Position numbers and translations under genes: made by a program. The notes under the pieces were generated by a model. It was not told the origin of the DNA. It did no database searches and saw nothing but the letters and a program-made list of their open reading frames with translations. A stretch of DNA of 64,000 bases from contig CM022667.1 in NCBI GenBank assembly GCA_012295275.1, forward strand, positions 15,639,305 to 15,703,304. The letters run 5' to 3'. This document shows, one piece after another, positions 22,261-35,045 of this stretch. The DNA comes from Chrysomallon squamiferum. Its lineage: Eukaryota; Mollusca; Gastropoda; Neomphalida; Peltospiridae. Within the stretch, counting starts at the first letter, position 1. Each line of letters opens with the position of its first letter.

Positions 22261-24030
22261 GCTATTATCATAATCATCGTCGTCAAAATTTTCATCAATA
22301 TAATCATTATTGTGTTTTCTTTCTCACTGTAAAGTCAGAATGGTTTTCTGGCCAAAGTTTCCACACGTGAACAAAAAGAACAATGAAGTCGAGTCAAATA
22401 ACAAGAAGGAAAATCGCACACAGCTGAAACTGTCATGCCAGAATGTCTACACATGCACAAATACAAAAAAAAAAAGTCGAGTAAAGAAAAAGAAAAAAAG
22501 AGAAAAAGTTGCCCTCAGCTATTCCAGATAGACTGATAAAAGAAAGGTGAAAGAGTTGATGGTCGTCTGCTATGAAAAGTTCTGCACGGAAAAAAGAAAA
22601 CACATTTGTGCGTGATTTGAAAGGCACATTGTGAAATGCATGTAAACAGAAGTCCTGTACTGGCAATAAATTGAATCCAGCCCCCGACAGCTGGTTTCCA
22701 CATATCCTTCACAAACCAGTCCGGCTTTTAGGCCATGCAGAATTAATTATACGATTCGAGTTCCACATGAAAAATGGGAAACGATTTAGAGAAATTATTT
22801 TCTGTTTCAATATATGAAGCTTCTAAATTATTAGAATAATTTTTAAATTAAAAAAAATTCAGATTTGTCATTGAATCTGTTTCGACTGAATAACTGTACA
22901 AGTGCACGTGTGTCTGAGCGCGCGTGAGTATTTATATATCTATATATGTTACTTGCTGACTGTATTATAATAATTAGATTTAAAATATCTTCGCATTCTT
23001 CACCAACAGCAACAACAACAATGCACTCGCACACTCACGTACACATATATAATCTACAACATTTACACTTTTATTATCTTTAGTTTATATCATATTAACT
23101 GAATCATGGCTTTGAATTATAATTATGTGTTTAAAAATGCATTTGAATCAAAAGTACTGTTATTATCTTACAGTATTAACCTGAGTGGGGAAAAAATCAT
23201 ATATACATATATACATATATATATATATATAAAATTGGTTATTCTATGTGGATAGATAGATAATAATCCAAGAAATATTTTTGAATGATGCCGGTAATGG
23301 GACGCGATCCTGATTATTTTAGTCATTAACCAAACGTCTGGCTCACCTTGATTATAAAAACAGTTGAAAGATTGAGTCTTATTTCCGAAGTACCGCAACT
23401 TTCATTTGTGTCTCTATCACTTTGACTGAAGCATGCCAGAGAAGAATGTCGAATTTAATGAAGAGTTTAACAGCTGATCTCTTTCTTGTTTTTGTTGTTC
23501 GGACTTAACTCAGAATATGATGAATGACGTCTGAGAGAAAAAAAATAAATATATACAAGAAAAATAATGCTAAGAATGAACTTTGACCTCTCGAACAAAA
23601 GTTTCCAAAAGAAAATAGCCCGATAATTGATGCTAATACCATTAATTACCGTTGTCAAGTGTTATTTACAGACTGGTGAGGAATTTGTGCGCGTCGCTAT
23701 GAAGGATGTTGCTAGGCGTGTGATGAGCATGCGTGGAAGAAAGGAGATGATGCGGTGGTTTTTAAAAGAAGATTAACAAAGACGTTAGAGACGAGGTGAC
23801 CAAGGATTCAAGATCGAATATTATCAATCTCATTTAAAATATTTTAACTAGTAATGTTTTGTGAGAAGTTGCTATGGAAACGTGTTCTTCTGTACTAATC
23901 ACTATGGCGTCAAGAGGGTTGTTATGAGATTAGAAAATGGCGACACGTCATAAGCGGATTTGATATCTTGTTCTTTTCTTTTTATGTTTTCTTATGGTAA
24001 TAAAAAAATAGTTTATTTATACAAAGATAA
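22261..24030. other. Interval without an identified gene
   Basis: Mixed AT-rich and moderately complex DNA, with (TA)n at about 23215-23232 and a small GATA-repeat stretch near 23250. A minus-strand frame near 22515-22712 starts with a hydrophobic stretch that mimics a signal peptide but has no supporting context. Confidence 0.4.
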
Positions 24031-24033
24031 TAA

Positions 24034-24103
24034 GCTGTAGCTCAGTGATAGAAAGTTCGCCTCTCGTTTGCTAGATCAAAATTATGATCAGTTCTCCATT
24101 AGT
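24034..24103 (+). repeat. tRNA-derived sequence (SINE head or pseudogene)
   Basis: GCTGTAGCTCAGTGATAGA closely matches the 5' half of a tRNA, including box A (TAGCTCAGTGA), followed by TTCGCCTCTCG where the anticodon arm would lie. The box B position (AGATCAAAATT) is degenerate and the acceptor stem cannot pair. It looks like a remnant of a tRNA-derived SINE or a tRNA pseudogene. Confidence 0.45.
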
Positions 24104-24148
24104 CTTTTTCCTATTCTAACCCTATGCTCCAAGATGGTGTGTCGAACG

Positions 24149-24462
24149 TATTATTATTATTATTATTATTATTAGTAGTAGTAGTAGTAGTAGTAGTAGT
24201 ACTAGCTGTACTGGTAGTAGTAGCACTAGTAGTATTTTTGCTGCTTTTGTTGTTGTTGCTGATGTTGTTCTTGTACTGTTATGATTTTGTTTTCTTGTTA
24301 CAACGGCAACTACAAGTATAACCACTGCCTCTAATGTTTCTATAACTCCACCGCACCACTATAGTAAATACTACTACTACGTCTACAACCATTGCTATTC
24401 TTTATTACATCATCACTACTATTCCATTACTATCATTACTACTACTACTGCTACTACTACTT

Positions 24463-24504
<42 letters not shown>

Positions 24505-24505
24505 G
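24149..24505. repeat. (ATT)n, (AGT)n and (ACT)n tracts
   Basis: (TTA)n then (GTA)n at 24149-24240, and (ACT)n at 24360-24390 and 24430-24503, where the sense of the trinucleotide is reversed relative to the first block. Confidence 0.9.
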
Positions 24506-26136
24506 TGATGTTTTTGGTAAAGTTATTTTGCAAAACTTCTGTTGCAGAGAGACTGTAGTTTATCAAACTTAATTTTGATCTGAAATTGCGGTTTTAAACT
24601 AATTATTAAGCAGAATATTTACGAATTTTAAAAGTACATTATATTTTACATCATTTGACGAACTTCTGAAGTTTTACTGTATTTAAATTCATTATTTGAT
24701 GTATTTGTAATGACATAAAAATTATTCAGTATCGCTTAAAATTAATTATAAATGGAGCATTAAAAATATATGAAAGCATAATGTAAGCACAGATCTTTAT
24801 TTTTACTGACGTAACTATAACAACTGAACTCAAATAATAATTATTTATAAATTCGTGGAATTTTATGTTGTTTGTTATTTTTATTTATTTATTTATATTG
24901 TAGCTTTGGTTATTTTTTTATTTAATATTTTTTTTTTTTTTTTTTTTTTTATTACTTTAAATGAATAATATCAAGAAATTATAGTTAACATCAGTTAATA
25001 TATAACAGTTAATTTCATTTTCTTCATAATACCATGATATATTTTATTTTAATTTATTAATTATATCAAGTTATAATTTACTTTCAGTTCAATTATAACT
25101 GTGAATTTATTTAAAGTATCAGCTAATCAGTAAATTAAAACTATAATTTATTTTCTGTAGTTGATTAATTACATTAATATTACTCAGATCGATTTTCTGA
25201 AAGAGTAATGTTTTATATCTACAGTTAATGTTTTATATCTACAATTAATGTTGGTATCCTTAAATGTTCACGAAAGAAAATATATAAAACAATAAATTCA
25301 GTTAAAATAATACAAACTTTTCTGAGTATTAATAATCTTCATAATTTACTGAATATTTTTAATACATTTTAAGTCGTGATCAAATTTACCCTTCTTTTTT
25401 CTAATATATATATATACTACATATATATATATTTAAATTCCCCACCAGTAAAGAAAAATATTTCTTATTTCTTAATATCTATTTATTTTAATTATGACAA
25501 CTAAAGGAACACATCAACATACACCTTCAAATATAAATCATACATAGACTTGCTACGTGCATACATTTTGTAATTACATTTTATTAATTAATGTTTATAT
25601 TACGAAAATAATCCAAATAACTTTTTATGGAATTCACGTAACATCAATCTATTTATTAACAAATAAAATTTATAATTTAATAATAATAATAATAATAATA
25701 ATCATTATAAATTATAAACATTTCTTTTTTATCTGTAACCCATAATATAAATAAATAAAATCTTCATAATCAGATGAAATCACCTAACGCTATGTTGTTA
25801 AGCTAATGAATACAATTCAGAATTTAAGGAATTTAGTTAGTATTAATTATTACCATTACAAAAGTTTAATAAATCTGATTACAGGTGTCAGTGTGATTAA
25901 ATATATAAGCCACATTCAGTAAATTCAGTTAGACATTCCTCATAATTCTGTGACGTTTTTATTTAGTGAATTTAGTTAGACAGTTGTTATAATTCTTCTA
26001 GGAAGTTACTGAGTTAATTTAGTAAAACAGTTATAAATCAGTGAAATATTCAATTAAAATATTATTTTTAAAGTTTTATGTTTGAAGGTGTTAACACATT
26101 ATTTATTTTATCTTTTCAACAATTTAAAATTAAAAA

Positions 26137-26138
<2 letters not shown>
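24506..26138. other. Extremely AT-rich interval
   Basis: The most AT-rich part of the window, with a T-run near 24927-24950, (TA)n at 25404-25431 and (AAT)n at 25679-25703. A weak, highly diverged repeat of TTTAGTTAGACAGTT-like units covers about 25910-26060. No gene seen. Confidence 0.5.

Positions 26139-26224
<86 letters not shown>
26139..26224. repeat. (CT)43 microsatellite
   Basis: Uninterrupted CT units over 86 bp. Confidence 0.97.
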
Positions 26225-26228
<4 letters not shown>

Positions 26229-26879
26229 CTTATCTTAACTGTATATTTTTCACTTTAATATAGTTTATATTTCATATACCAAATATCTTTATTTGCTAAA
26301 TATACGAATAGAAATTATAAGTTTTGGGCTGCAAGCAAAGCCCAACCCATAAAAAAAAAAATAATAATAAAAACGATAGATAATTTTAAACCAATACAGT
26401 TAATAATCAGACTAATTCGTTGCTCCAGGCTGTTATTTTATTATTGTATTTTTGGGTTTTTTTGCTGACAAAGTTTGGTCGCCACATTTCAACATATAAT
26501 TAATAAAAACGACGACACTGACGACAAAGTGAGGGTTGTTGTCGCGTTACAAAAACAACGACATCAACAGGTTGTCAGAGTTTGAAAAGGAAACAAGTTA
26601 TTAGTATTGTCATTATTAGATTATGCTGGACAATAACCCCGACAAAAGGGCGGTTCCATATGGGTCACTGGGGTGGGTGTTAGCTAATTAAACTCATTTT
26701 TCTTTCTACTTTTTTTACGCACAGACACACACCGTGTTTAGAATAATGATAAAGCGGCATTAAAATTAAAAGTTTTACTCTACAAATATTGATAAAAAAA
26801 ATTATATAGAAATGTATGTAACTTCAAATTAATCTTTTTTATTAATTATTTATTTGTTGTGCATATAAAATTGATATAT

Positions 26880-26892
26880 CATCATCATCATA

Positions 26893-26926
<34 letters not shown>

Positions 26927-26974
26927 TGTTATTATTGTTATGTTACAGCACCTGTACTAACACAAGCAGTGTTA
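26880..26974. repeat. (ATC)n and (ATT)n tract
   Basis: Trinucleotide repeats leading into the 77-bp tandem array. Confidence 0.85.
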
Positions 26975-27235
26975 GTAGTAATATTAATAGTTATAATACT
27001 AATATTAGTAGTAATAGTAATAATAGTAACAATAGTAGTAATAGTCGTAGCAGCAGCACTTCAAGAGAAGTGGTAATAATGTTAGTAGTAATAGTAATAA
27101 TAGTAACAATAGTAGTAATAGTCGTAGCAGCAGCACTTCAAGAGAAGTGGTAATAATGTTAGTAGTAATAGTAATAATAGTAACACTAGTAGTAATAGTC
27201 GTAGCAGCAGCACTTCAAGGTAATAATGTTAGTAG
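26975..27235. repeat. 77-bp tandem repeat, three copies
   Basis: GTCGTAGCAGCAGCACTTCA occurs at 27044, 27121 and 27198, exactly 77 bp apart. The units consist of TAGTAATA-type sequence plus this complex segment, and copies are nearly identical, indicating recent expansion. The first unit's left part merges with an older (TAG/TAA)n tract, and the third lacks the GAGAAGTG segment. Confidence 0.9.
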
Positions 27236-27698
27236 CAGAGAACCAAGAAAAAGAAATAGCAAATGAGTATATAAATGAAAGTTTGATGAAGTTTTTCTTA
27301 TGTATAAAAGTTTTGAGACCAGCTAAAAAAATAAATAAATGTTTGCATAATAATAATTAATAATAAAATAATATCATTATCAGTTAATAAACAAATAAGA
27401 TAGTGGTGTCTATTTTATTCAAGTTTCCTTAGTTCAGTTTTGTTTGATTAGTTAAAAATAAATTAAGTATTTTAAAAATTGTTTATATAATCGTGACAAT
27501 GAATTGGCGAAGAAAAAAAAATAAGTTGTGTTTGTTTGAATTTTTAAAAAGGAAAATAAAAGAAATGGTTCGTGTTTTTATACAAAAGTCCATAAGGTAC
27601 TGGCATAGAGGAAATTAAATTTAAAGAAAAAAAAATTATATAATAAAATAATTTAATGTAAAAATAAGAAAGAAAAAGAAGAAATTAAAAAAAAAGTA

Positions 27699-27699
<1 letters not shown>
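27236..27699. other. AT-rich interval
   Basis: No exon-like or complex sequence beyond short A-runs; ends at the first of two long poly(A) tracts. Confidence 0.6.
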
Positions 27700-27736
<37 letters not shown>

Positions 27737-27778
27737 AACAAGAAAAACAAACAACGTAAACGATATCTATTAACAAGA

Positions 27779-27811
<33 letters not shown>
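27700..27811. repeat. Two long poly(A) tracts
   Basis: A-runs of about 34 bases (27700-27734) and 32 bases (27780-27811), separated by 45 bp. Confidence 0.9.
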
Positions 27812-27816
<5 letters not shown>

Positions 27817-27872
27817 CAATTTCATTTAACACCGATCCAAAACAACAGACCGGTGTAGCATAAAAAACATAC

Positions 27873-28012
27873 CTTATGAAGTAAAATCCGGGATTATGCA
27901 GAACAAGCTTATTACATCCATCTAAGCAGGAAGCCCCGCGCGGATTGTTATATACTCTGCCATGCACGCTCACACGAGTGTACGTAATTATATCCTGACT
28001 AGAGACGGCCCT
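27873..28012 (-). promoter_or_regulatory. Candidate minus-strand first exon
   Basis: On the minus strand ACTTCATAAG is followed by GTATGTTTTT, a good donor with exon end at 27873. One frame is open through the whole interval and would leave two bases at the donor, the phase needed to join the EMI-like exon, but it has no ATG, so coding use is not supported. The upstream limit is set by the TATA box, not by a mapped start. Confidence 0.3.
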
Positions 28013-28038
28013 AACTCTAACATGAATGGCGGGAGCAA

Positions 28039-28045
28039 TTTTATA
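28039..28045 (-). promoter_or_regulatory. TATA box, minus strand
   Basis: GGCTATAAAATTGC on the minus strand is a consensus TATA box with GC-rich flanks. It is placed about 25-30 bp upstream of a plausible start near 28012 and about 170 bp upstream of the donor at 27873. Confidence 0.4.
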
Positions 28046-28214
28046 GCCTGGCTTTTCCTACACTTGTCAATATAGTTAATTATAATAATGGCAATAGACA
28101 CATCAGCGTTATCTGGAAGCGAGTTCAGTTTATAACTAGTTGAGTTTTGTTTTATGTTGTAAACAGACTCTGCGGCTTCTCTGTCGATTTAACGTTATTT
28201 CTGTTCAAACATCC

Positions 28215-28388
28215 ATTTACTTGTCTTTAAGACAATAGACACGCTAACTGTTATAATGCAGACTTACTCTTTTTAAGACAGAAAAGTACATACACTAGCT
28301 TTGATCATGTAGGTATACTACACACTAAACAGATACACTGTTATTGCTCATGTAAGCATACTATTTAATTAATTAATTAATTTAATTA

Positions 28389-28449
<61 letters not shown>

Positions 28450-28515
28450 TGTTTTATTTTTTATTTTTTTTTTAAAATAATAGATACATTAGCTTTGATC
28501 ATTAAAGCTCTCTAT
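28215..28515. repeat. Diverged ~50-bp repeats around a (TTA)n tract
   Basis: Related segments resemble AGACACGCTAACTGTTATAA, ACACTAGCTTTGATCATGTA, ACACTGTTATTGCTCATGTA and ACATTAGCTTTGATCATTAA. The last two are separated by (TTA)n at 28391-28449. The copies are weakly conserved. Confidence 0.45.
28391..28449. repeat. (TTA)n microsatellite
   Basis: About 20 TTA units. Confidence 0.95.
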
Positions 28516-28893
28516 TTACAATGTGTTGGTGCCTATGCACATTTCAGTGTACTTCAAATACATACAAGTATTTTGCCATTTTTTTAAGGCGAAACTAAAG
28601 CAAAGAAGATTTAAAGATCAGCAATTACATGGATCGCGTACTGTGACTGATGTCTTCACGATTCTCTAAGGGCATTCATTTTATATATATATATCACTGT
28701 TAGGTTGAAACTAGTTCGTTGCAGTCGTATGTTAGTACTGTCACTGACAAGAGAAACGTTATGTTATAATAAGAATTTCAAATATCTTTATCACGTAGAA
28801 AATAAATAAATAATAAATAAATAAATAAATACTGACGTTAGAAAATAGAAAATTATTTACGTGTGTGTGTGGTGTGGACATGTGTTAATCTAA

Positions 28894-28901
28894 CTATCTA
28901 C

Positions 28902-28963
<62 letters not shown>

Positions 28964-28992
28964 GTCTGTCTGTCTGTCTGTCAGTCTGTCTA
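28894..28992. repeat. (TCTA)n and (TCTG)n tetranucleotide tract
   Basis: TCTA units to 28960, then five TCTG units and a short degenerate tail. Confidence 0.95.
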
Positions 28993-29078
28993 CATATAAA
29001 ACTTTAGCATCAGTAACACTATTAAAACATTTAAATGTTATGATAATAGACATAACACATATACACAGCACACACACA

Positions 29079-29184
<106 letters not shown>

Positions 29185-29199
29185 TTTAAAGAGATGTAT

Positions 29200-29720
29200 C
29201 TGGTGATCTAAATCAATTACTACCGAGGCGTTTAAACAGACGGCAGTCGGCTCAAAGGGTTAACGGCAATTATCATACGATAAATTCCTTATCACGGCTC
29301 ATGACAACAGACTGTTCCATAACGGCAATAATCCGGGATTTGCTAAGGCGTTATATAAACAGTATTCCCCTTATGCAACGACCTGGATCAGGTGCGTTTA
29401 ATGAGAAACGAAAACTTTATCAAAGATTCCCGGAACGGATTTATAGGGTCGTTAAAAAGTTAATTACACCGGTTACGTAAACGTCAGAAGGGAACGCGAC
29501 GCTAAGTAAGAACGTCGCACGCGACAGCGCGTGCTATTACCAGATCAGAAGTCAATTCGTGAACACGAGATGATGTTGTATTAATCGATGGTATCCATTT
29601 GTAATGTAAATTAAAAGTGGCCAAGCATAAATTTCACAGATTGAAACGGGCCTATTAGAAATAATGCAGAGCCATTTCAGGCGCCGGTTGGCTGTCCAGT
29701 GAAGCGAGAAGTGTGGTTAC
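29200..29720. other. Complex CpG-containing island, candidate conserved regulatory element
   Basis: About 500 bp without simple repeats and with many CpGs (GGAACGCGACGC, GCACGCGACAGCGCGTGC). It includes GATA-type TTATCA, the TCF/LEF-like CTTTATCAAAGATT and GTTACGTAAAC. No frame is bounded by splice sites. Regulatory function is inference from sequence texture. Confidence 0.35.
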
Positions 29721-30071
29721 AGTATTTTAGTACATACCAAGGCCAGACTCACTAATGTTGAAAGTTACGTTCTTAAGACTAAAGTCTGATAATAAGAACT
29801 GATTTTCGAATTAAATTACTGCCAAACATAAACTTTTCTTACGAAGAATAAAAAGGAGAATTGCTTATGCCGTATCATGTCACAGTGTCATCGTATCTGA
29901 TTGAAATAAAATTACATAAAATTGATATAATATCGTTTCGTGTCATATGAAAAAAAAATAATGTACCATATAATATTATTATAAAAAATATTATTATGTT
30001 ATAACATTTTCATGACGAACCGGTGAAACGTTTTATAGTAATCCATTAGAAAAAAGTAACCAGGAATTAAA

Positions 30072-30091
30072 ATACTACTGCTACTGACTGA

Positions 30092-30148
<57 letters not shown>

Positions 30149-30203
30149 AACTACTACTACTACTACTACTAATAATAATAATAATGGTGGTGGTGGTGGT
30201 GGA
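30072..30203. repeat. (ACT)n, (AAT)n and (GGT)n tract
   Basis: ACT units with small interruptions, then AAT and GGT units. Confidence 0.95.
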
Positions 30204-30560
30204 CATTCATCTCACGGTCCATTGCGAGGTTTCTTCCAGCTGGCCTCTCTTTGACGTACATAATGAGACCTTATCATGGCTAGTTGATTTGTTATTATTA
30301 ATAGAAACAGACAGGAAACAGGACTAATTCATCGACTTTTCTCATATTAGACCATAAAGGGTTAAACGGAAATTACTCCTTGCAACTGCGCCCCAGGCTG
30401 TGAGCTTTACCAGCCTGGTGAATTGTGCTCTCTCGTAGTAAAATGAAATGTACTCGAACCGTATTTAATCTCGTTTCGTGGACTCGATAGCTGGCCGTTT
30501 CAGATTCGTCCACGTATTTCGTACTTAAACCAGTGAACTGCACTTGATTAATAGAGACAG
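30204..30560. other. Complex interval, no gene recognised
   Basis: CpG-containing sequence between two microsatellites. A minus-strand frame extends from here through the (GA)n-rich flank but is not convincing. Confidence 0.25.
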
Positions 30561-30636
30561 ATAGAGAGAAAGAAAAAGAGAGAGAGACACACACACAGAT
30601 AGAAAGAGGGAGGCAAAGATATAGAGACATATCGTG

Positions 30637-30740
<104 letters not shown>

Positions 30741-30779
30741 TAACAACACGTGTATGTACTTCTGATTCGTAAAAAAGGC

Positions 30780-32080
30780 GTGGTCTGCAACGAGTTTATT
30801 TTCGTCTTGTTCTTCAGCTACAGAATTACTCGGATACAGTGGAAAACATTACACCATATTGTAAAAGACCATAGGGAATCCAAGACATAATAAACTCATG
30901 TGTGAGACCCTCCGGAGATGAAAAGGTGGTGACTTGGTGTAGCAATAAAATGCCAGAAACTCCGTCTTTTCATCAGAACCATCGCAGAAATGTCAGAGAT
31001 ACAGCAGAGTATTTACCAGAATTACTGCCACCTTTACAGAGAAACAGTTGTTGGTAACCTCGCTGTTTATATATCTACGTCTTTAAAAGTTTAAGTGAAA
31101 ACGCCGAAGACAGTTTATGTCATGGTCTTAAAAACCTCAAATCAAGGCCTCTAAAATGATTACAACCAGGCTTCTCTGCAATTTAGTTTTAGGCCTTAAC
31201 AGTCATTAGATAATAATGGCTTTAAGCGTAGTTTGGACCTTCATGAATACATGTATTACATTTAGATATATTAGATATTCAATAGAGAAATCTAGGTTTT
31301 TATTAGTAATGATCAAGTTTTTAACTATTAAGATCAAGGGCCCGAAAAAAGAATTTAGCTTTATGCCTTTACAATACTTTATATCAAGATATTAACAGTT
31401 AAGATGTTTTATCTTAAAAAGTTCAGTTCTCGTTCATGAACATATTTATTTCAAGACTTTAAAATTCTGTCATTTATATAAATATTTTATTCATTCACGA
31501 AAAAACAAAACCCAAAGAAAAGAGATTTGGTCAGTGTAGATCTAAACAGTTTAGTTTATCATTAAGAGAGAAACAGTTGTTTAAAAAAGATAACGAACAC
31601 AGAAAATAGACTGGTTTAATTCCGCTACTGACCGAATATTAAAGATAATAAAAGGCGGTTAACCAACAGATGCGATAAGTCTAAAACAAGAGCGCGTTCA
31701 ATAGTTACAAAACAGTTGCCATTTTCCGAGTTAATGGAAATATTCTACAGATAACAGATATTTTTGTTCTCTATCTATACTACTTCTATTACTACTACTA
31801 GAAAAACAATTAAATGAATATAAAGTCCAACAACGTGTTTTGTTTCAGTAGTTTTCGTTATAATTACTTCTCCACCAAGATTACAAAATTTCGCCAAAAC
31901 TATTTCTTTGAATACACTTTTTTATTTATTTATTTTTTATTTTTTATTTATTTTTATTTTTTGACGTCCACCAGTTACGGCTCAAAAAGTAAACCCAATT
32001 CGCTATATTTACCAGAATTAAAAATTATGCAATTTATTTTTACGAGAAAATCATTCGAAACTTCCAAGAAAACCCCCACA
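30780..32080. other. Interval without an identified gene
   Basis: Complex to about 31180, then AT-rich. Between 31080 and 31480 short phrases such as TTTAGGCCTTAACAG recur loosely, which may be another decayed tandem array, but I could not define a unit. Confidence 0.3.
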
Positions 32081-32410
32081 TTTTAACCAAAGTAAACATG
32101 TCTTCAAAGTCGTTACGTCCTCGGTAATTGCCGTACTCCGTCGACATTCACATCGGGTCAACTCGGAAGCAATCTATTTTCCGCTAAAACGGCCACCTAA
32201 ATGCGCCATGGCGGCATCACTCGTAGATGCGTTCATATTTTACGACTTACAGACAGTCATTTTGTGAGTTTTGTGAAAATAATTTCGCTATAATGGACTG
32301 CACACGAATAGATGAAGTGATTACGTCGGCCAAAAACTAAGTTTATTCGAGAATTAACTTAACACTGCTTTGTAATGGGCTTGGGTAAATGTGACGAAAT
32401 GTGATAGGGA
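32081..32410. other. Complex CpG-containing island
   Basis: Contains GCGCCATGGCGGCATC (a YY1-type core in a partial palindrome) near 32202-32217. Candidate promoter or enhancer DNA; no splice-bounded frame. Confidence 0.25.
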
Positions 32411-33164
32411 GGCAGACTCCATCAGAAACCAAGTCTCGTGAGATCAAATCGTCTAGACTGTCTTTCTCCTCCCTTCTCTCTCTCTCACTCACACACACAC
32501 GCACACATTTACACAAATATTACCCTGACCAATTATTATTAATAATTTTGTTTCATAACAAATTTTTTAATGATCTGAAAGTTATCAAATTACTTCCATA
32601 GTCTTTACTGAAATTTCCACGGTTCACCCCCTTACTATTCAATGGACCATCTCCTTTAATTATGACCTCGAAAGCTTCTAAAACACAGTTTCCTTCAAAT
32701 CGACGTATTATGCAAGTTAATGAATATTAATGGCATCTATTGGTAATCTTTATTCATGAATCTTGGCGACATTTATTTAATAAATGTATGAAAACGGCTT
32801 TCCGGCATAATCGCTGTTTCTTGTTAATAGATTTAAAAAAAAAATAAAAAAAAAAAAAAAAAAAAAAAATTTAAAAAAAAGAATGATTATTGACAGTAAA
32901 AACAAACGAGAAAAAACAAAAGAAAGAAAAATAAACTGACATCCATTTGGTTATATTTACTAAAGTAGAAAATCTTTTTCGTCAACAGTAATAAAATTCA
33001 GATTTTTTGAGTGGAGAATGGGGTATGGGTGTTATAATGAAACAAATTAATAATAATAGTAATAATAACAATAATTATAATTATAATAATAATCAACTGG
33101 TTCATAAATCAATTAATTGTAAAATTAATCAAATTTACTTTGAGCAAAAAAACTAAATTAAATT
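32411..33164. other. Simple-repeat and AT-rich interval
   Basis: Short (TC)n/(AC)n near 32476-32504, an A-rich run at about 32834-32880 and (AAT)-like repeats at 33048-33095. No gene seen. Confidence 0.55.
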
Positions 33165-33420
33165 AATCCTATAACTGATAACTAGAAGCATTTTTTGAAA
33201 GTTTTAAAAGTTGCAACAAGCATCAAAGAACAAAAGGAAGTGAGGCGTGCGCATGTCATTACATCCGTGGATGTTTATTTCACGACCGATTGAAACTGAC
33301 AAGAAGTAAATCGATTGTATCCGAAGTTGAACGAAAAGTGTCTGTAACTTTGTTAAACAAACACGTGCTCGCGTGCATAGCAGCCAGTTAGATAAAAACT
33401 GGGATACGTGGAAATGTCGG
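33165..33420. repeat. Local duplication, copy A
   Basis: Contains AAAGTTTTAAAAGTTGCAAC, CATCAAAGAACAAAAGGAAG, CCGTGGATGTTTATTTCACG and TGTCTGTAACTTTGTTAAAC in that order. Related segments recur at 34721-34930 and 35046-35175. Confidence 0.65.
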
Positions 33421-33611
33421 ACTGGACTGAAATTTGTGATGGAGAAGAAAAATATGTCGAACGGATTGAATAAATGAAAAATATGTGAAAAAAGCAAAAA
33501 AAAAAAGTAAAAAGAAAGAAAAGGAAAAGGTTACATCCAAAAATGAAAGTTATAAACAAGACAAATTCAGTAACATAAAAATAATAAATAAATAATTAAA
33601 TAATATTCTTT

Positions 33612-33635
33612 TAATAATAATAATAATAATAATAA

Positions 33636-33666
<31 letters not shown>

Positions 33667-33690
33667 AAGAAGAAAGAAAGAAAGAAAGAA
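33612..33690. repeat. (AAT)n, (AAG)n and (AAAG)n tract
   Basis: Three consecutive purine-biased repeats. Confidence 0.95.
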
Positions 33691-34147
33691 TTAAAGAAAA
33701 CAAACAAACAAATAAAAGAACCCATCGACGAACCATAGTTAAAGGGGATCTGTGACGATGCGAATAAATGGTCTGATACAATTATTCATACTTGTAAATT
33801 ATTGTTTTATTGTTTTGGGCGATCTGTCATAACAAGAAAGACAGTAAAATGATACTAATACGAAACATATGAATGACAAAATTATATTTTTCAAAACTGA
33901 AGTCATGACGTCATAGCAATCAAGCAATAATATATATTGTTATAATGTTTTTTTTTTAAATAATTGTGCTAACTGGTACATAACTTCACTGTAAGCAAAG
34001 TATCTCATGATATCACTTTTTAAGGTAAAATAAATCGCTAAGAAGTTTGTCTGTGTGTGGGTAATCTAGTATTATTTAACACCTTTTTTTCAACTGTATT
34101 TCATTCAAAAATTATGTCTTATTCATTATAATGTTTAAGTTTCAGTA

Positions 34148-34149
<2 letters not shown>

Positions 34150-34230
<81 letters not shown>
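34150..34230. repeat. (CT)40 microsatellite
   Basis: Uninterrupted CT units over 81 bp. Confidence 0.97.
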
Positions 34231-34234
<4 letters not shown>

Positions 34235-34720
34235 AAATCTGTTTTTCTTGGCATCTTCGTATCTCTTATAAATGAATAACAAAATGGAAACACGTCTAAA
34301 TGGAAATAAGAGTCAATTTGGGGTGAAATTACGAGTAAATATCTGGTTTTCGTTATACTGTCGTAAAATCAAACATATATTTCACATAAAAATGAGGGTA
34401 AAAAAAATTAGGAAAAAAATTGAATCTAAAAATAACGAAAGAAAGAAAAGAAAAAAAGAGAACGGAATAATGAAATAATAAACTTGACTATTATTATAAC
34501 TGTTGTTGTTGTTATTATTATATTATTATTATTATTTATTTTGCTTTGTTTTTCCTATACAGACTCTTTTGTTCCATTTCCACATGTTCTATGACACAAA
34601 TAAAGAGTCTGTAAATGGAAATCCAAAACTCCACTTTCTTAATATTATAATTTCCAGTTCTAGCTGGTGCTCCGTTATTATGTTATTAAATGACTGATTC
34701 GATATCTGTATGAATATGAT

Positions 34721-34930
34721 TATTGAGCCAGGCGCAAGTCATTATAAGCGTGGATGTCTGTTTCACAGTCGAGTGAATCTGACAACTAGTGAATCAATTA
34801 AATAATTATGACGTTATACAACAAAGGAAAAAACAAAATAAAAAATGTCTGTAACTTTGTAAAACAAACAGATGCTCTCACGCTACAATCCATATTTAGC
34901 ACATGAAAATGAGAAATTAATAAAAATCAG
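34721..34930. repeat. Local duplication, copy B
   Basis: Shares with copy A the phrases GCGTGGATGTCTGTTTCAC, TGAATCTGACAACTAGTGAA and TGTCTGTAACTTTGTAAAAC, in the same order but diverged. The 5' part seen in copies A and C is missing. Confidence 0.6.
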
Positions 34931-35045
34931 AGACAGAGAGATATGTTGTTTAAATAAATTCTTAATAAAATAACAACAATATAAAATAATATGTGTTTTG
35001 TGTGTGTGTGTGTGTGAAATAACTATAATATATATAACCAAATTA

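Noticed and set aside
22515-22712. Minus-strand frame with signal-peptide-like start (MWKPAVGGWIQF...)
   Set aside because: Only one hydrophobic stretch resembles a signal peptide. No splice donor in phase with the EMI-like exon and no homology were recognised.
26326-26347. Stem TTGGGCT/AGCCCAA as a histone 3' stem-loop
   Set aside because: Stem and loop sequence do not match the histone element, and no histone gene is nearby.
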